Source of the DNA: Conexibacter woesei Iso977N
GTDB lineage: Bacteria; Actinomycetota; Thermoleophilia; Solirubrobacterales; Solirubrobacteraceae
Reading direction: 5' to 3'
Assembly: GCF_000424625.1 (NCBI RefSeq)
Contig: NZ_AUKG01000002.1
Span: 558,001 to 622,000, forward strand
DNA: 64,000 nt
This document shows positions 1 to 7,926 of the stretch, piece by piece (the stretch's first letter is position 1; each line of letters opens with the position of its first letter). The position numbers and the translations under genes are program-made. Below the pieces are notes generated by a model. The model was given only the letters and a program-made list of their open reading frames with translations. It was not told the DNA's origin and searched no databases.

Positions 1-113
1 GCGCGGGCGTCCGCGCCGAGGCCCTGGCCGCCCGGCTCGGCGCGCTCAGCGCCCGCGAGCGCGTCGCGATCGCCAAGGCCCTGCCCGCCCTCGACACCCT
101 CCTGGCCGCCTGA
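1..113 (+). CDS. 3' end of a MarR-like transcriptional regulator (partial)
   Basis: Only the last 36 codons are present; the gene begins before the window. The tail contains a segment reading LSARERVAIAKALPAL, which resembles the C-terminal dimerisation helix of MarR-family repressors. Its TGA overlaps the ATG of the following efflux gene (ATGA), so the two are translationally coupled, and a MarR regulator in front of an MFS exporter is a common arrangement. The family call rests on a short tail plus context and could be wrong. Confidence 0.5.
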   Translation, partial: AGVRAEALAARLGALSARERVAIAKALPALDTLLAA

Positions 114-1324
114 TGGACCGCCTCCGTCACCAGCCGGCCGCCGTCTGGGCGGTCCTCCTGGCCTGCGTCGTCGCCTTCATGGGCATCGGCCTCGTCGACC
201 CGATCCTCCCGATCATCGCCAAGGGCCTGCACGCCTCGCCCTCGCAGGTCGAGCTGCTGTTCACCTCGTACTTCGCGATCATCGGCGTCGCCAACCTGCT
301 CGCGGGCTTCACCGCCTCGCGCATCGGCGCCAAGAACACCATGTTGGTCGGCCTGATCCTCGTGGTCGTGTGCTCCGCGGCGGCGGGCGCATCCTCCAGC
401 GTCGGGACCGTCGTCGCCTTCCGCGCCGGCTGGGGCCTCGGCATCGCGCTGTTCATCTCCACGTCGATGACCACGATCGTCGGCCAGGCCCGCGGCGGCG
501 TCTCCGTCGCGGTGATCCTGTTCGAGTCCGCGCTCGGCGTCGGCATCGCGTCCGGTCCGCTGGTCGGCGGCCTGCTCGGCGGGATCGGCTGGCGGATCCC
601 GTTCTTCGGCGTCGCCGTGCTGATGTCGATCTCGTTCATCGCGATCTTCTCCGGCGTCCCGAAGACCGCGCCCGCGCCCCGGGCGGAGCGCATCAGCCTC
701 GTCGCGCCCCTGAAGGCGCTGACGGAACACCGCCTGCTCGTCGGCTCGGTCGTCGCGTTGCTCTACAACTTCGGGTTCTTCATGTTGTTGGCCTACACGC
801 CGCTGCCGCTGGACCTCGGCGTCCACGAGCTCGGCGCCGTGTTCTTCGCCTGGGGCGTCCTCGTGGCGCTCGGTGCGATCTTCGGCGCGCCCGCGCTGGC
901 CCAGCGCTTCCCGCGGATCCCGCTGCTGGCCGCGACGTTCGTCCTGCTGGCGATTGACCTGCTGGTCATCGGCCTGGCGATCCACGACAAGACCATCATG
1001 GTGGTCGCGATCATCGCGTCCGGCCTCGTGCTCGGCGTCGCCAACGCGACGTTGTCCAACATGTTGCTCGGCCTCTCGACGACCGACACCTCGATCGCCG
1101 CGTCGGGCACGAACTTCGTGCGCTTCGCGGGCGGCGCGATCGCGCCGTTCCTGGCCGGCAAGCTCAGCGAGCACGTCAACGCCGCCTCGCCGCTCTACGT
1201 CGGCTCCGCCGCGGTGGCGGTCGGCTTCGTCGTGATGCTGTTCGGCCGCGGCCTCCTGGAGAGCGAGGACGAGGCGGAGACCCGCCGCGCCCGCAAGCGC
1301 TCCAGGGTCCTCGAAGCGGCGTAG
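113..1324 (+). CDS. MFS transporter, DHA1-type drug/metabolite exporter
   Basis: The 403-residue product is almost entirely hydrophobic, with about 12 predicted membrane helices, the usual length and shape of a DHA1-type major facilitator. A motif A-like loop (GFTASRIGAKN) follows helix 2 at about residues 63-73, and the C-terminus is a short charged, Arg-rich cytoplasmic tail. These proteins sit in the inner membrane and use the proton gradient to export drugs or metabolites. The substrate cannot be read from sequence. The start overlaps the preceding regulator's stop by one ATGA, arguing for an operon and for local control by that regulator. Confidence 0.88.
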   Translation: MDRLRHQPAAVWAVLLACVVAFMGIGLVDPILPIIAKGLHASPSQVELLFTSYFAIIGVANLLAGFTASRIGAKNTMLVGLILVVVCSAAAGASSSVGTVVAFRAGWGLGIALFISTSMTTIVGQARGGVSVAVILFESALGVGIASGPLVGGLLGGIGWRIPFFGVAVLMSISFIAIFSGVPKTAPAPRAERISLVAPLKALTEHRLLVGSVVALLYNFGFFMLLAYTPLPLDLGVHELGAVFFAWGVLVALGAIFGAPALAQRFPRIPLLAATFVLLAIDLLVIGLAIHDKTIMVVAIIASGLVLGVANATLSNMLLGLSTTDTSIAASGTNFVRFAGGAIAPFLAGKLSEHVNAASPLYVGSAAVAVGFVVMLFGRGLLESEDEAETRRARKRSRVLEAA

Positions 1325-1351
1325 GCCCAAGCAACGACCCCAAGAACGGCC

Positions 1352-1384
1352 GAGGCCCCGGCGCTTGCTCAGCGCCGGGGCCTC
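1352..1384. terminator. Bidirectional hairpin terminator between convergent genes
   Basis: A perfect 13-bp inverted repeat (GAGGCCCCGGCGC with its complement) encloses a 7-nt loop. It lies 27 bp after the stop of the MFS gene and 30 bp from the stop of the convergent secreted-protein gene, so it can terminate both. There is no long T-tract, as is usual in high-GC actinobacteria. Confidence 0.8.
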
Positions 1385-1414
1385 ATGGTCAGCCGTTGTC
1401 CTACATCCTGCGGT

Positions 1415-4400
1415 CTAGCGGCAGGCGGTGCGCTTCACCCACTGCTTGCGCGGCAGGCGCGGCAGCGCGCCGGAGCGCTTCGCCGTCGCGCTCAGCGCGC
1501 CGCGGTTGCGGGCGCCGACCGCCAGGTCCTCGCGGACCCCGGCGACCGACACGCGCACGGCCTCGCCGTTGCGAATCGGGAGCGCGATCGCCGAGCACCT
1601 GCCCGAGATCATCTTCCCGTACTGGCGGCCGTTGCCGGTCCTGACCGACACGCTGTACTGGTCGGCGTCGCCCTTGCGGTTCCACGCGGCCACGACCCAC
1701 TGGGAGAAGCGGACCATGCGGAAGTGCGACGGGGTCGCCGGCAGCTGCTGCTTGGGCGTCGCGAACGTCGCGACGACCCTCTGCGACAGCGGCAGGCCGT
1801 CACGCTCGACCACGGCGATGATCTGGCGCTTGCCACCCGGGCCCGACGACGGACGGAAGTCCACCGTCTTGCACAGGACCGTGCGACCGTCCGGCGACGC
1901 CTTCGCGCCCGGGCAGGTCTTGCCGGAGACGCCGTCGACCAGCGTGCGCTGCACGCCGTTGCCCTTCTCCACGAAGGAGAGCTTGGCGCCGGCCGGCAGC
2001 GTGTAGGCCGCGCTGATCCGATCGAGGCCACCGCTGACGGCGTGCACGTTGGCATTGACCGTCGCCGGCGGCTCGTACTGCGAGGTCAGCAGCGCGGTGA
2101 TGCGCGGGCTGCCCTGCGGCGTCGAGATCGTCCAGGTCCCGGCGCTCGGCTGCACGAGCATGACGCTCGTCGAACCGTCGCTGGAGTTCTTGATGATCAT
2201 GGAGCCGTTCTTGAACTGCGCGCTCGGCTTGTCGGCCGGGACGCTCAGCGTCTCGCCCTTCGGGCCGTGCAGGGTGACCGTCGGAGCGGTCTTGTTGGCG
2301 CCGACCAGCTGGAGCGCGATCGCCGGGGTGCCGGCGGACACGTGCAGCTTGCGGTCGCCGGCGGCGCTGAGGCCCGCGGTGCGCTGCGCGCGGTACGGCC
2401 CGAAGTCACACGACGAGCCGAGCATGTTCACGCCGGACGCGTGCCACCTGTAGCCGAAGCCGGAGCGGATCGGGATCTCGCCGCGGATCCAGTTGATGCG
2501 CCACGGCGCGTACCACTTCCAGTTCGACGCGCGAACGGGGTAGTAGTAGACGATGGTGGCGATCGTGGCGCAGCCGCCGATGCCGGTCGACGAGGCGATC
2601 GCGTCGGCCTTCGCGCAGATCGCGGTCAGGCAGGCGCGGCCGTAGCCCTCGATGTTGAACTTCTTGGTCGAGGTCTCCAGCCAGCCCTCCAGGTGGCCGC
2701 TCACGGACACGACGCCGAGCAGCGACAGCGACGAGTCGACGTCGAAGTCGAGCGCGCCCGTCGGGCGGATCACGAGGTCACCCTGGCCGATGATCTTGTC
2801 GAAGACCGCGACCGAGCCGCCGAGCTCCAGCGACCACGGGTGGCCGTTGAACGCGTCGGTGTAGAGGATGTGCCCGTTGATGTTGAGCAGGTTCTCCTTC
2901 GGCGTCGGGAAGACCGTGACGCCGACGTCGCCGCGCAGCTTGAACGGCGGCGGGTTCAGGCACAGGCCGATCCCGACGCGGTTCAGGTAGACGCCGGTGG
3001 CGACCGGGACCTTGTTGCCGAGGTTGTCGACGTAGCCGCCGAGCCTGGAGATCGAGCCGTTGGACACGCCGCCGAAGGCCGCGAGCTTGGTCTCGGTCTT
3101 GGTCGGCAGCACGATGACCGCGTTGCCGTCCCAGCGGTTGGCGTTGGTGTCGGAGTTGCAGGTGATGTACGGCTTGCCGTCGAGCTCGGGCGCCTCGCAC
3201 TGCTCGCCGCCGACGCCGCCGGCGGGGACGTAGCTCAGGCAGGCCTCCTCGACCTTGAGCTTGCCCATCCAGACTTCCCTGGCGATCAGGCGCAGGCCGT
3301 CGAAGTGCGTGCCCTTGTCGTCGATCTTCAGCGACGCGTTGGCGGTCACGCCACCCGCGTTGACATCCGGACCGGTCCGGAACGTGGACGGCATCTCGAT
3401 CGTCAGGGGCAGCGCCGAGAAGTAGTTGCCGTCGTCGTCCTTGCCGACCTTGATCGCGATGTTGCCGCGGAGCCTCAGGCCCAGCAGCGAGGCGGCGCCG
3501 GCGACCGGCGCGGTCTGCAGGACGCGGATGCCGTCGTCGTCGGCGACCTTGGTGGAGCCGGCGCCGACGGTCCTGATGTCGCTGGCGGTGCCGGTCGGCA
3601 GCAGCCAGTCGATCCTGCCCGAGTAGATGGTGAACTGCGTGATCGCGATGGTCGCGTTGTCGTCGGTCACGCGCGGCCGCGGCTGGGCGGTCGTGGGGAG
3701 CGTGACGGTCAGCTTCGCGCCGGCCTTGGCGGGCGTGATCGGCAGGCCGTTGACCTTCACGGTGCCGGTCGAGGTCCAGCGGACGGGCTTGCCGTCGAGG
3801 CCGTTCTCGATCGTCCAGCAGGTCGAGCTGACGAGCTTGACCGTGCCGAAGGCGTAGTTCTTCTCACAGGCCGGGACGGCCGGGACGATCGGGGCGACGG
3901 CCGGAGCGGGCGCCGTGGTCGTGGGCGTCGTCGCCGGGGTCTGCGGCGTGATCGGCGCGTTCGGGGAGACGGTGGTGCCGGGGGCCTGGACGGCGACGCG
4001 CACCGTCTTGGTCGAGGTCAGCGGCGTCTGGGCGACCGTGGTCGCGTCGACGTTGATGCCGGCGACCATGTTGGGGAGGTTGGCCGGGGGCGACAGCGTG
4101 AGCGTCGCGGTGGCCGGGTTGCCGGTCGTCTGGGTCAGCGTCGCCCACGACGGCAGGCCGGCGGGGGAGAGCGTGACGTTGTTGGGGGAGGTCGACGTGT
4201 CGTCGGCCGTGAAGTTGATGACCTTGGTCTCGCCGGGCTTGACGGTGTAGGACGTGTCAAGGCCGTGGATGTCCGGCGGCGCCTGGCCGGCGGGCGCGAC
4301 TGTAGCCAGGACGTCGCGGTCGGCGTAGTCGCCCTGCGAGTCGGTGACGCGCAGCTTGTACACGTAGAACCTGCCGGTGAGGAGCGACGAGGCGTTCGGG

Positions 4401-5113
4401 ATCGTCAGAACGCCGTTCTGGTCGACGTTGATGATGTTGGTGTCCGGCGAGTCCGCGTCGGTGAAGACGTTGGGGTCGCTCGTCGGGTTGGTCTTCAGCG
4501 CGGTGGAGTAGGTCAGCGTGCCGCCGTCCGGGTCCGACGCGTTGAGGTTCTGCGGGTCCTGGCGGATGACCGAGATGCCGGTCGCGGCGTTGGAGCCGAG
4601 CACGGGCGCGGCGGACGTCTGGCCGGTGACCTTGCGGACCTGGGCCGTGACGTGGACGTAGCCGTTGATGGAGTTCGAGTAGTTGACGATGCCCCCGACG
4701 CGGTTGCCGTTGCGGTAGTCCATCGTCCAGTTGCCGTCCGGCGTCCCGTTCTGGAACTGCTGGTTGGAGGAGTCGACGGGGCCGTTGCCGGAGATGTTGT
4801 AGTCGAACGGCGCCTCGTAGACGGCTTCGTCGGTACGGCAGACCGTCGCGGTGCCCATGGGCGACACGCTCAGCGTCTCGCCGTTGGGGCTCTTGACCGA
4901 CACGCCGAGGATGGACCTCTGGGAGCCGACGCCGCCGGAGCCGCAGGCGATGCGCTCCAGGTAGGTGAAGGTGCCCTTGAGGTGGCCGTCGGCCGTGGTC
5001 GAGACGGTGAAGAACCCGCCCTGCAGATGCTGGGCGTTCGCGGCCGGCGCGGCGGCGGCCACGAGACCGGTGGTGGCCAGCGCGGAGAGCGCGAGCCTTC
5101 TGAGGAACGACAT
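1415..5113 (-). CDS. Large secreted multidomain protein with cadherin/Ig-like repeats
   Basis: The ATG chosen gives a clean signal peptide (MSFLRRLALSALATTGLVAA, ending near AANAQ at residues 26-30) and is preceded by an AGGAG. The mature protein is about 1,200 residues. Around residues 170-290 lie Asp/Gly-rich segments (DPDGGTLTYS, VTDSQGDYADRD) typical of cadherin-like or putative-Ig repeats, followed by a Pro/Thr-rich linker near residues 390-420 and a long beta-rich C-terminal region. No sortase motif or C-terminal membrane anchor is seen, so it is probably released or held non-covalently. Function unknown; adhesion or surface-coat roles are possible. It lies 52 bp downstream of another exported-protein gene on the same strand. 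Confidence 0.7.
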   Translation of the reverse strand: MSFLRRLALSALATTGLVAAAAPAANAQHLQGGFFTVSTTADGHLKGTFTYLERIACGSGGVGSQRSILGVSVKSPNGETLSVSPMGTATVCRTDEAVYEAPFDYNISGNGPVDSSNQQFQNGTPDGNWTMDYRNGNRVGGIVNYSNSINGYVHVTAQVRKVTGQTSAAPVLGSNAATGISVIRQDPQNLNASDPDGGTLTYSTALKTNPTSDPNVFTDADSPDTNIINVDQNGVLTIPNASSLLTGRFYVYKLRVTDSQGDYADRDVLATVAPAGQAPPDIHGLDTSYTVKPGETKVINFTADDTSTSPNNVTLSPAGLPSWATLTQTTGNPATATLTLSPPANLPNMVAGINVDATTVAQTPLTSTKTVRVAVQAPGTTVSPNAPITPQTPATTPTTTAPAPAVAPIVPAVPACEKNYAFGTVKLVSSTCWTIENGLDGKPVRWTSTGTVKVNGLPITPAKAGAKLTVTLPTTAQPRPRVTDDNATIAITQFTIYSGRIDWLLPTGTASDIRTVGAGSTKVADDDGIRVLQTAPVAGAASLLGLRLRGNIAIKVGKDDDGNYFSALPLTIEMPSTFRTGPDVNAGGVTANASLKIDDKGTHFDGLRLIAREVWMGKLKVEEACLSYVPAGGVGGEQCEAPELDGKPYITCNSDTNANRWDGNAVIVLPTKTETKLAAFGGVSNGSISRLGGYVDNLGNKVPVATGVYLNRVGIGLCLNPPPFKLRGDVGVTVFPTPKENLLNINGHILYTDAFNGHPWSLELGGSVAVFDKIIGQGDLVIRPTGALDFDVDSSLSLLGVVSVSGHLEGWLETSTKKFNIEGYGRACLTAICAKADAIASSTGIGGCATIATIVYYYPVRASNWKWYAPWRINWIRGEIPIRSGFGYRWHASGVNMLGSSCDFGPYRAQRTAGLSAAGDRKLHVSAGTPAIALQLVGANKTAPTVTLHGPKGETLSVPADKPSAQFKNGSMIIKNSSDGSTSVMLVQPSAGTWTISTPQGSPRITALLTSQYEPPATVNANVHAVSGGLDRISAAYTLPAGAKLSFVEKGNGVQRTLVDGVSGKTCPGAKASPDGRTVLCKTVDFRPSSGPGGKRQIIAVVERDGLPLSQRVVATFATPKQQLPATPSHFRMVRFSQWVVAAWNRKGDADQYSVSVRTGNGRQYGKMISGRCSAIALPIRNGEAVRVSVAGVREDLAVGARNRGALSATAKRSGALPRLPRKQWVKRTACR

Positions 5114-5165
5114 GATGGTGGAGGAGCTCCTGAGGGGACTGGGGAACAGCGGAAGTTGTTGAGGC

Positions 5166-5711
5166 CTATGCCTTGACCGACGGGTAGACGCCGGCGGCGA
5201 ACGCGCGGACGCGCGCGGCCTGCGTGGCGGTCGCGGAGGGGCAGGCGAGCTCGGCGCCGAGGCCGAGGGCGACAAGTGCTTGTGGTTGCTGCGCGCGCGG
5301 CGCGACGACGACCGGGGCCTTCGTGGCGACGGCGGCGGCCACGAGGGCCCTGAGGCCGGCGCGGGCGGGCGCGGTCAGCGCGTCCGGGCGGTAGAAGACG
5401 ACGACCGAGCCGTGCGATGCCGCGTGCAGGGTCGGCGTGTAGGGCTGCGGGCGCGTGTAGAACCCCGTGTCGGTGACGATGTTGATGGAGTTCTCGAACA
5501 TCGTCTGCTCGCGCACGACGCGCGGATCGTCGGTGATGCCGTACTTGAGGTCGTGCTGGGTGCAGCCGGCGGCGGCGAGCGCGGCCGTGTCGGCGCGCGG
5601 CGCCTTGCGCGGCGGGGTCTGGGCGTGGGCGCCCATCGTCACCAGCCCCGCGACGAGCGCGAGGACGGGCAGGACGATCATGGCGAGCAACGGGCGGCGA
5701 CCGAGCGGCAT
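5166..5711 (-). CDS. Secreted/anchored DUF3105-like protein
   Basis: A 181-residue protein with an N-terminal signal or anchor (hydrophobic residues 8-28, then GAHAQT). The core contains SHGSVVVFYRPD (about residues 99-110) and VVVAPRAQ (about 134-141), a pattern that resembles the DUF3105 fold, in which a His before VV(F/I)WYRP is conserved. The protein is shorter than the full family and lacks the usual Cys/His-rich N-terminal half, so assignment is tentative. It precedes the large secreted protein in the same direction and is probably co-transcribed. Biochemical role unknown. Confidence 0.5.
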   Translation of the reverse strand: MPLGRRPLLAMIVLPVLALVAGLVTMGAHAQTPPRKAPRADTAALAAAGCTQHDLKYGITDDPRVVREQTMFENSINIVTDTGFYTRPQPYTPTLHAASHGSVVVFYRPDALTAPARAGLRALVAAAVATKAPVVVAPRAQQPQALVALGLGAELACPSATATQAARVRAFAAGVYPSVKA

Positions 5712-5819
5712 CTCTCGCTTCGGTCGTCCGGCTTTAGGTTCGCTTGATCACCCGATCAGGGGACTGTCAGGACGTCGTCCCACAGATGAGGTAGACGGCT
5801 GGTCTAGCCAGTTCAGTCA

Positions 5820-6180
5820 CGCGCCCCACACCCGCGGCACCGCCACCGCTCGCTCCGCGACACCATCTCGCGCCACCGCGCGCGTCGTGGTTGAGAAGGT
5901 CGTCGTCGCCCGCTGCCCCGCCACTGGTCGCGGTCTTCGCCGCGATCCGTCCGGCACCGCGACACGCGCCCGCTCGCCCCGGCGCCGCGAACGCCCGCTC
6001 CGCGCCATCACACCGCGCCACCGCCGACGTGGTGGTTGAGAACATCGTCATCGCTTCCGGCGCAGCCATTGGATGCGGTCTTTGCCGCTATCCGTCGGGC
6101 ACCGCTACGCGCGACCGCTTGCCCCGGTGCCGCCACTGCTCGTTCCGCGGCGACAGACCTCGCCACCGCGCGCGTTGTGG
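5820..6180. repeat. Non-coding tandem repeat array, period 145 bp, about 2.5 copies
   Basis: The segment GTGGTTGAGAA(C/G) recurs at 5887 and 6032, and the matching GTGG position recurs at 6177, giving an exact spacing of 145 bp twice. Flanking blocks (GCACCGC..., CGCTCCGCG, CGCCACCGCG) recur in the same order. Copies have diverged by substitution while keeping length. 145 is not a multiple of 3, so reading frames across it are not conserved and the array is unlikely to encode protein. It fills the 557-bp gap between the start of the DUF3105-like gene and the stop of the methyltransferase gene. A smaller inverted repeat (TGATC-accc-GATCA, 5745-5758) sits just before it, near the promoter of the DUF3105-like gene. 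Confidence 0.75.
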
Positions 6181-6268
6181 TCCTCGATCCAGCTGCTCCG
6201 GAGGACGTGGAGGATCTGGTCCGGGGCGTGCCGAGCGGCTGAGAGGCCGACGGTGGCGGGGAGGGCGA

Positions 6269-7099
6269 CTAGCGGCGCGTCGCGAGCACTTCGACCGCCG
6301 GCGCGATCTGGCGCCAGGCGGCGTAGCCGTCGGGGTGGGCGATGGCGGTGTCGGCGATCTGGAAGAGCTCGTGTTGGGCGCGGCGTAGTGCGTGCTCGAG
6401 GCGCCAGGCGCGGATGCGAGTGCGCAGTGGGGCTGAGCGGTCGGAGCGGACGGGGGCGGCCATCTCGCGCATGCGGTGCAGGGGGACGAGCGATTCGCGG
6501 TGGGGGCAGTGGCGGCTCGGCCCGGCGTGGTCGACGACGAAGTCGTCGGAGAACAGGCGCGCCAGGCCGGACTCGGTCGCGTTGAAGTAGTGGTCGGGGT
6601 AGCCGTGCAGGGGCTGAAGGAACGCGCACAAGGTGTAGGCCTTGCCGCCGGGCTTCAACACGCGCGCCATCTCGCGTGCCGCGATCCAGGGCGAGTGCAG
6701 GTGCTCGAAGACCGCGAGCGAGAACACGAAGTCGAACGACGCGTCGGCGAAGGGCAGCGCGTGGGCGTCGGCGACGAGGTCGAGCCGCGCACCCGCGTAC
6801 ATGTACGCGTCGGTCTTGACGACGTTCGGCGCCTCGTGCACGTCGAGCCCGGCCCCGAGCTCCAGGATCGCCCCGCCGGACGCCAGCGCCTCGTCGATGC
6901 ACGGGATCCCCATCCCGGCGCAGTCGTACGTCGGCAGCGCGCCGCCGGACACCCGGAGATCGCGCGCGGCGGGATCGCCGTCGTCGGCGATCAGCACCGG
7001 GACGCCGTCGAGCACGCCGAACGCCGCACCGCACGCCGCGCAACCATCAACATCAACAAGCGCCGCGTGGCACTTCGGGCAGACCGTCGGGACCTTCAT
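6269..7099 (-). CDS. Class I SAM-dependent methyltransferase with N-terminal zinc ribbon
   Basis: A 276-residue protein. Residues 7-25 hold two CxxC pairs (CPKC, CAAC), a Trm112-like zinc ribbon followed by GVPVLI. A Rossmann methyltransferase domain follows: glycine-rich motif I (ILELGAGLD, about residues 80-88), acidic motif (DAHALPFADASFDFVFS) and the post-motif PGGKAYT typical of Methyltransf_11. The acceptor is not apparent; the fold is shared by small-molecule, sugar and lipid methyltransferases. A GTG immediately precedes the ATG; either could start translation. It is divergent from the next gene with a structured intergenic region between them. Confidence 0.75.
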   Translation of the reverse strand: MKVPTVCPKCHAALVDVDGCAACGAAFGVLDGVPVLIADDGDPAARDLRVSGGALPTYDCAGMGIPCIDEALASGGAILELGAGLDVHEAPNVVKTDAYMYAGARLDLVADAHALPFADASFDFVFSLAVFEHLHSPWIAAREMARVLKPGGKAYTLCAFLQPLHGYPDHYFNATESGLARLFSDDFVVDHAGPSRHCPHRESLVPLHRMREMAAPVRSDRSAPLRTRIRAWRLEHALRRAQHELFQIADTAIAHPDGYAAWRQIAPAVEVLATRR

Positions 7100-7174
7100 C
7101 ACGCGGCAGCATGCCCGATCGGGACGTCCGGTGGCTGTGCGACGCTGCCGGTGCAGCGATCAGGAGAGTAAAGC

Positions 7175-7203
7175 GCCCCCGCGCGGCGGCAACCGCCGGG
7201 GGC
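7175..7203 (+). promoter_or_regulatory. Strong GC-rich hairpin in the leader of the small unknown gene
   Basis: Nested inverted repeats: outer GCCCCCG/CGGGGGC (7175-7181 with 7197-7203) and inner GGCGG-CAA-CCGCC (7185-7197). The hairpin ends 8 nt before an AAGGAG ribosome binding site (7211-7216) for the gene at 7227. It could be an attenuator, an mRNA-stability element or the terminator of a short upstream transcript; sequence alone does not decide. Confidence 0.5.
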
Positions 7204-7226
7204 ATGGCCCAAGGAGCGCGTCCTCC

Positions 7227-7676
7227 ATGAGCATCGAGCAGCGTAACGACCCACGCGTCATCACCGTCGACCGAGCGACCGCCGCGGTGGTCCGGTCCGA
7301 GACGCTCGTCGTGCTGGAGTCGAACGGCCATCACTTCGAGGACGTCGAGCGCTACAGCGCCGCCGGTCGCCGCGCGGTGCGAGCGGTCTACGCGGACGCG
7401 TTCGCGGTCCTCGACGCGGTCGGCTGGGGTGGTGCGGGCGCCGACGGCCGGGAGCAACCGCCGCCGCCGTCACCCGTCGCCGTCCCTTTGACCGCAAGCC
7501 ACATGGCGCAACTCCGCGCGCGCCGCCGCGACCTCGGGCACCTCAACCTGGACCGCCTCTCGCCGCTCGCCGCCGAACCGCCGGACCTTGCTGAGATCGA
7601 CGCGACCCGTCGCGCCGCCCAGGCCCTCGACCGCCTGCAGACCGCCTTCACCCGCCCGCCCGCACCCGCGGCCTGA
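7227..7676 (+). CDS. Small protein of unknown function
   Basis: 149 residues; ATG with a good AAGGAG site 10 nt upstream. The first half is mixed and the middle contains a Pro run (about residues 75-82) followed by Arg/Leu-rich helical sequence (AQLRARRRDLGHLNLDRL, about 92-109). No signal peptide, membrane segment or recognised motif. High third-position GC and the strong ribosome binding site support it being real. It is followed by a repeat cluster and recC on the same strand; a link to DNA repair is not shown. Confidence 0.6.
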   Translation: MSIEQRNDPRVITVDRATAAVVRSETLVVLESNGHHFEDVERYSAAGRRAVRAVYADAFAVLDAVGWGGAGADGREQPPPPSPVAVPLTASHMAQLRARRRDLGHLNLDRLSPLAAEPPDLAEIDATRRAAQALDRLQTAFTRPPAPAA

Positions 7677-7713
7677 GGGGCGGCGCGCCATGTCGCCGGA
7701 CGCTGTCGTCGCA

Positions 7714-7845
7714 GAGTCGCCGCAGGTCGCGGACGCTCCCGCCGCGGAGTCGTCGCGAAGCCGCGAGGCAATCGACGCGAAGTCGTGGCGAGACTGCCGC
7801 CCTTCCGACGCAGAGTCGTCGCGAAGTCGCCGGACTTCCGGCGCA
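7714..7845. repeat. 33-bp tandem repeats, four copies, in front of recC
   Basis: Copies begin at 7714, 7747, 7780 and 7813, each exactly 33 bp apart, and open with variants of GAGTCGTCGCGAAGTCGC (copy 2 and copy 4 differ at one base in the first 18). The period equals 11 codons and is in frame with recC, but codon use (GCA, CGA, CCT, AGT, ACT) is far from the GC-ending codons of the neighbours, which argues for a non-coding minisatellite. If translation started at the ATG at 7690 the copies would form an 11-residue repeat at the N-terminus of RecC. Confidence 0.7.
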
Positions 7846-7909
7846 GCGTCGGCGCGGGGTGGAGGCGCGAGGACGGTTGCGACAGCGGCGGGCGTGCATC
7901 CGTCCGGGG

Positions 7910-7926
7910 CCGAACGTATGGTTCGG
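7910..7926. promoter_or_regulatory. Inverted repeat at the recC start (SOS-box-like but mis-spaced)
   Basis: CCGAAC-GTATG-GTTCGG is a perfect 6-bp inverted repeat with a 5-nt centre. Actinobacterial LexA boxes are CGAAC-N4-GTTCG, so this site has one extra base between the half-sites. Its place at the 5' end of the recCBD operon makes damage control attractive, but the spacing is wrong for a canonical box. Confidence 0.3.

Noticed and set aside
1385-5176. 1,263-codon plus-strand frame opposite the large secreted protein
   Set aside because: Low-complexity Arg/Asp/Val/Gly translation, whereas the minus-strand frame has a signal peptide and normal protein composition.
5820-6180. Possible CRISPR array
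   Set aside because: Units are about 145 bp, directly adjacent and diverged throughout; there are no short identical repeats separated by unique spacers and no cas genes.
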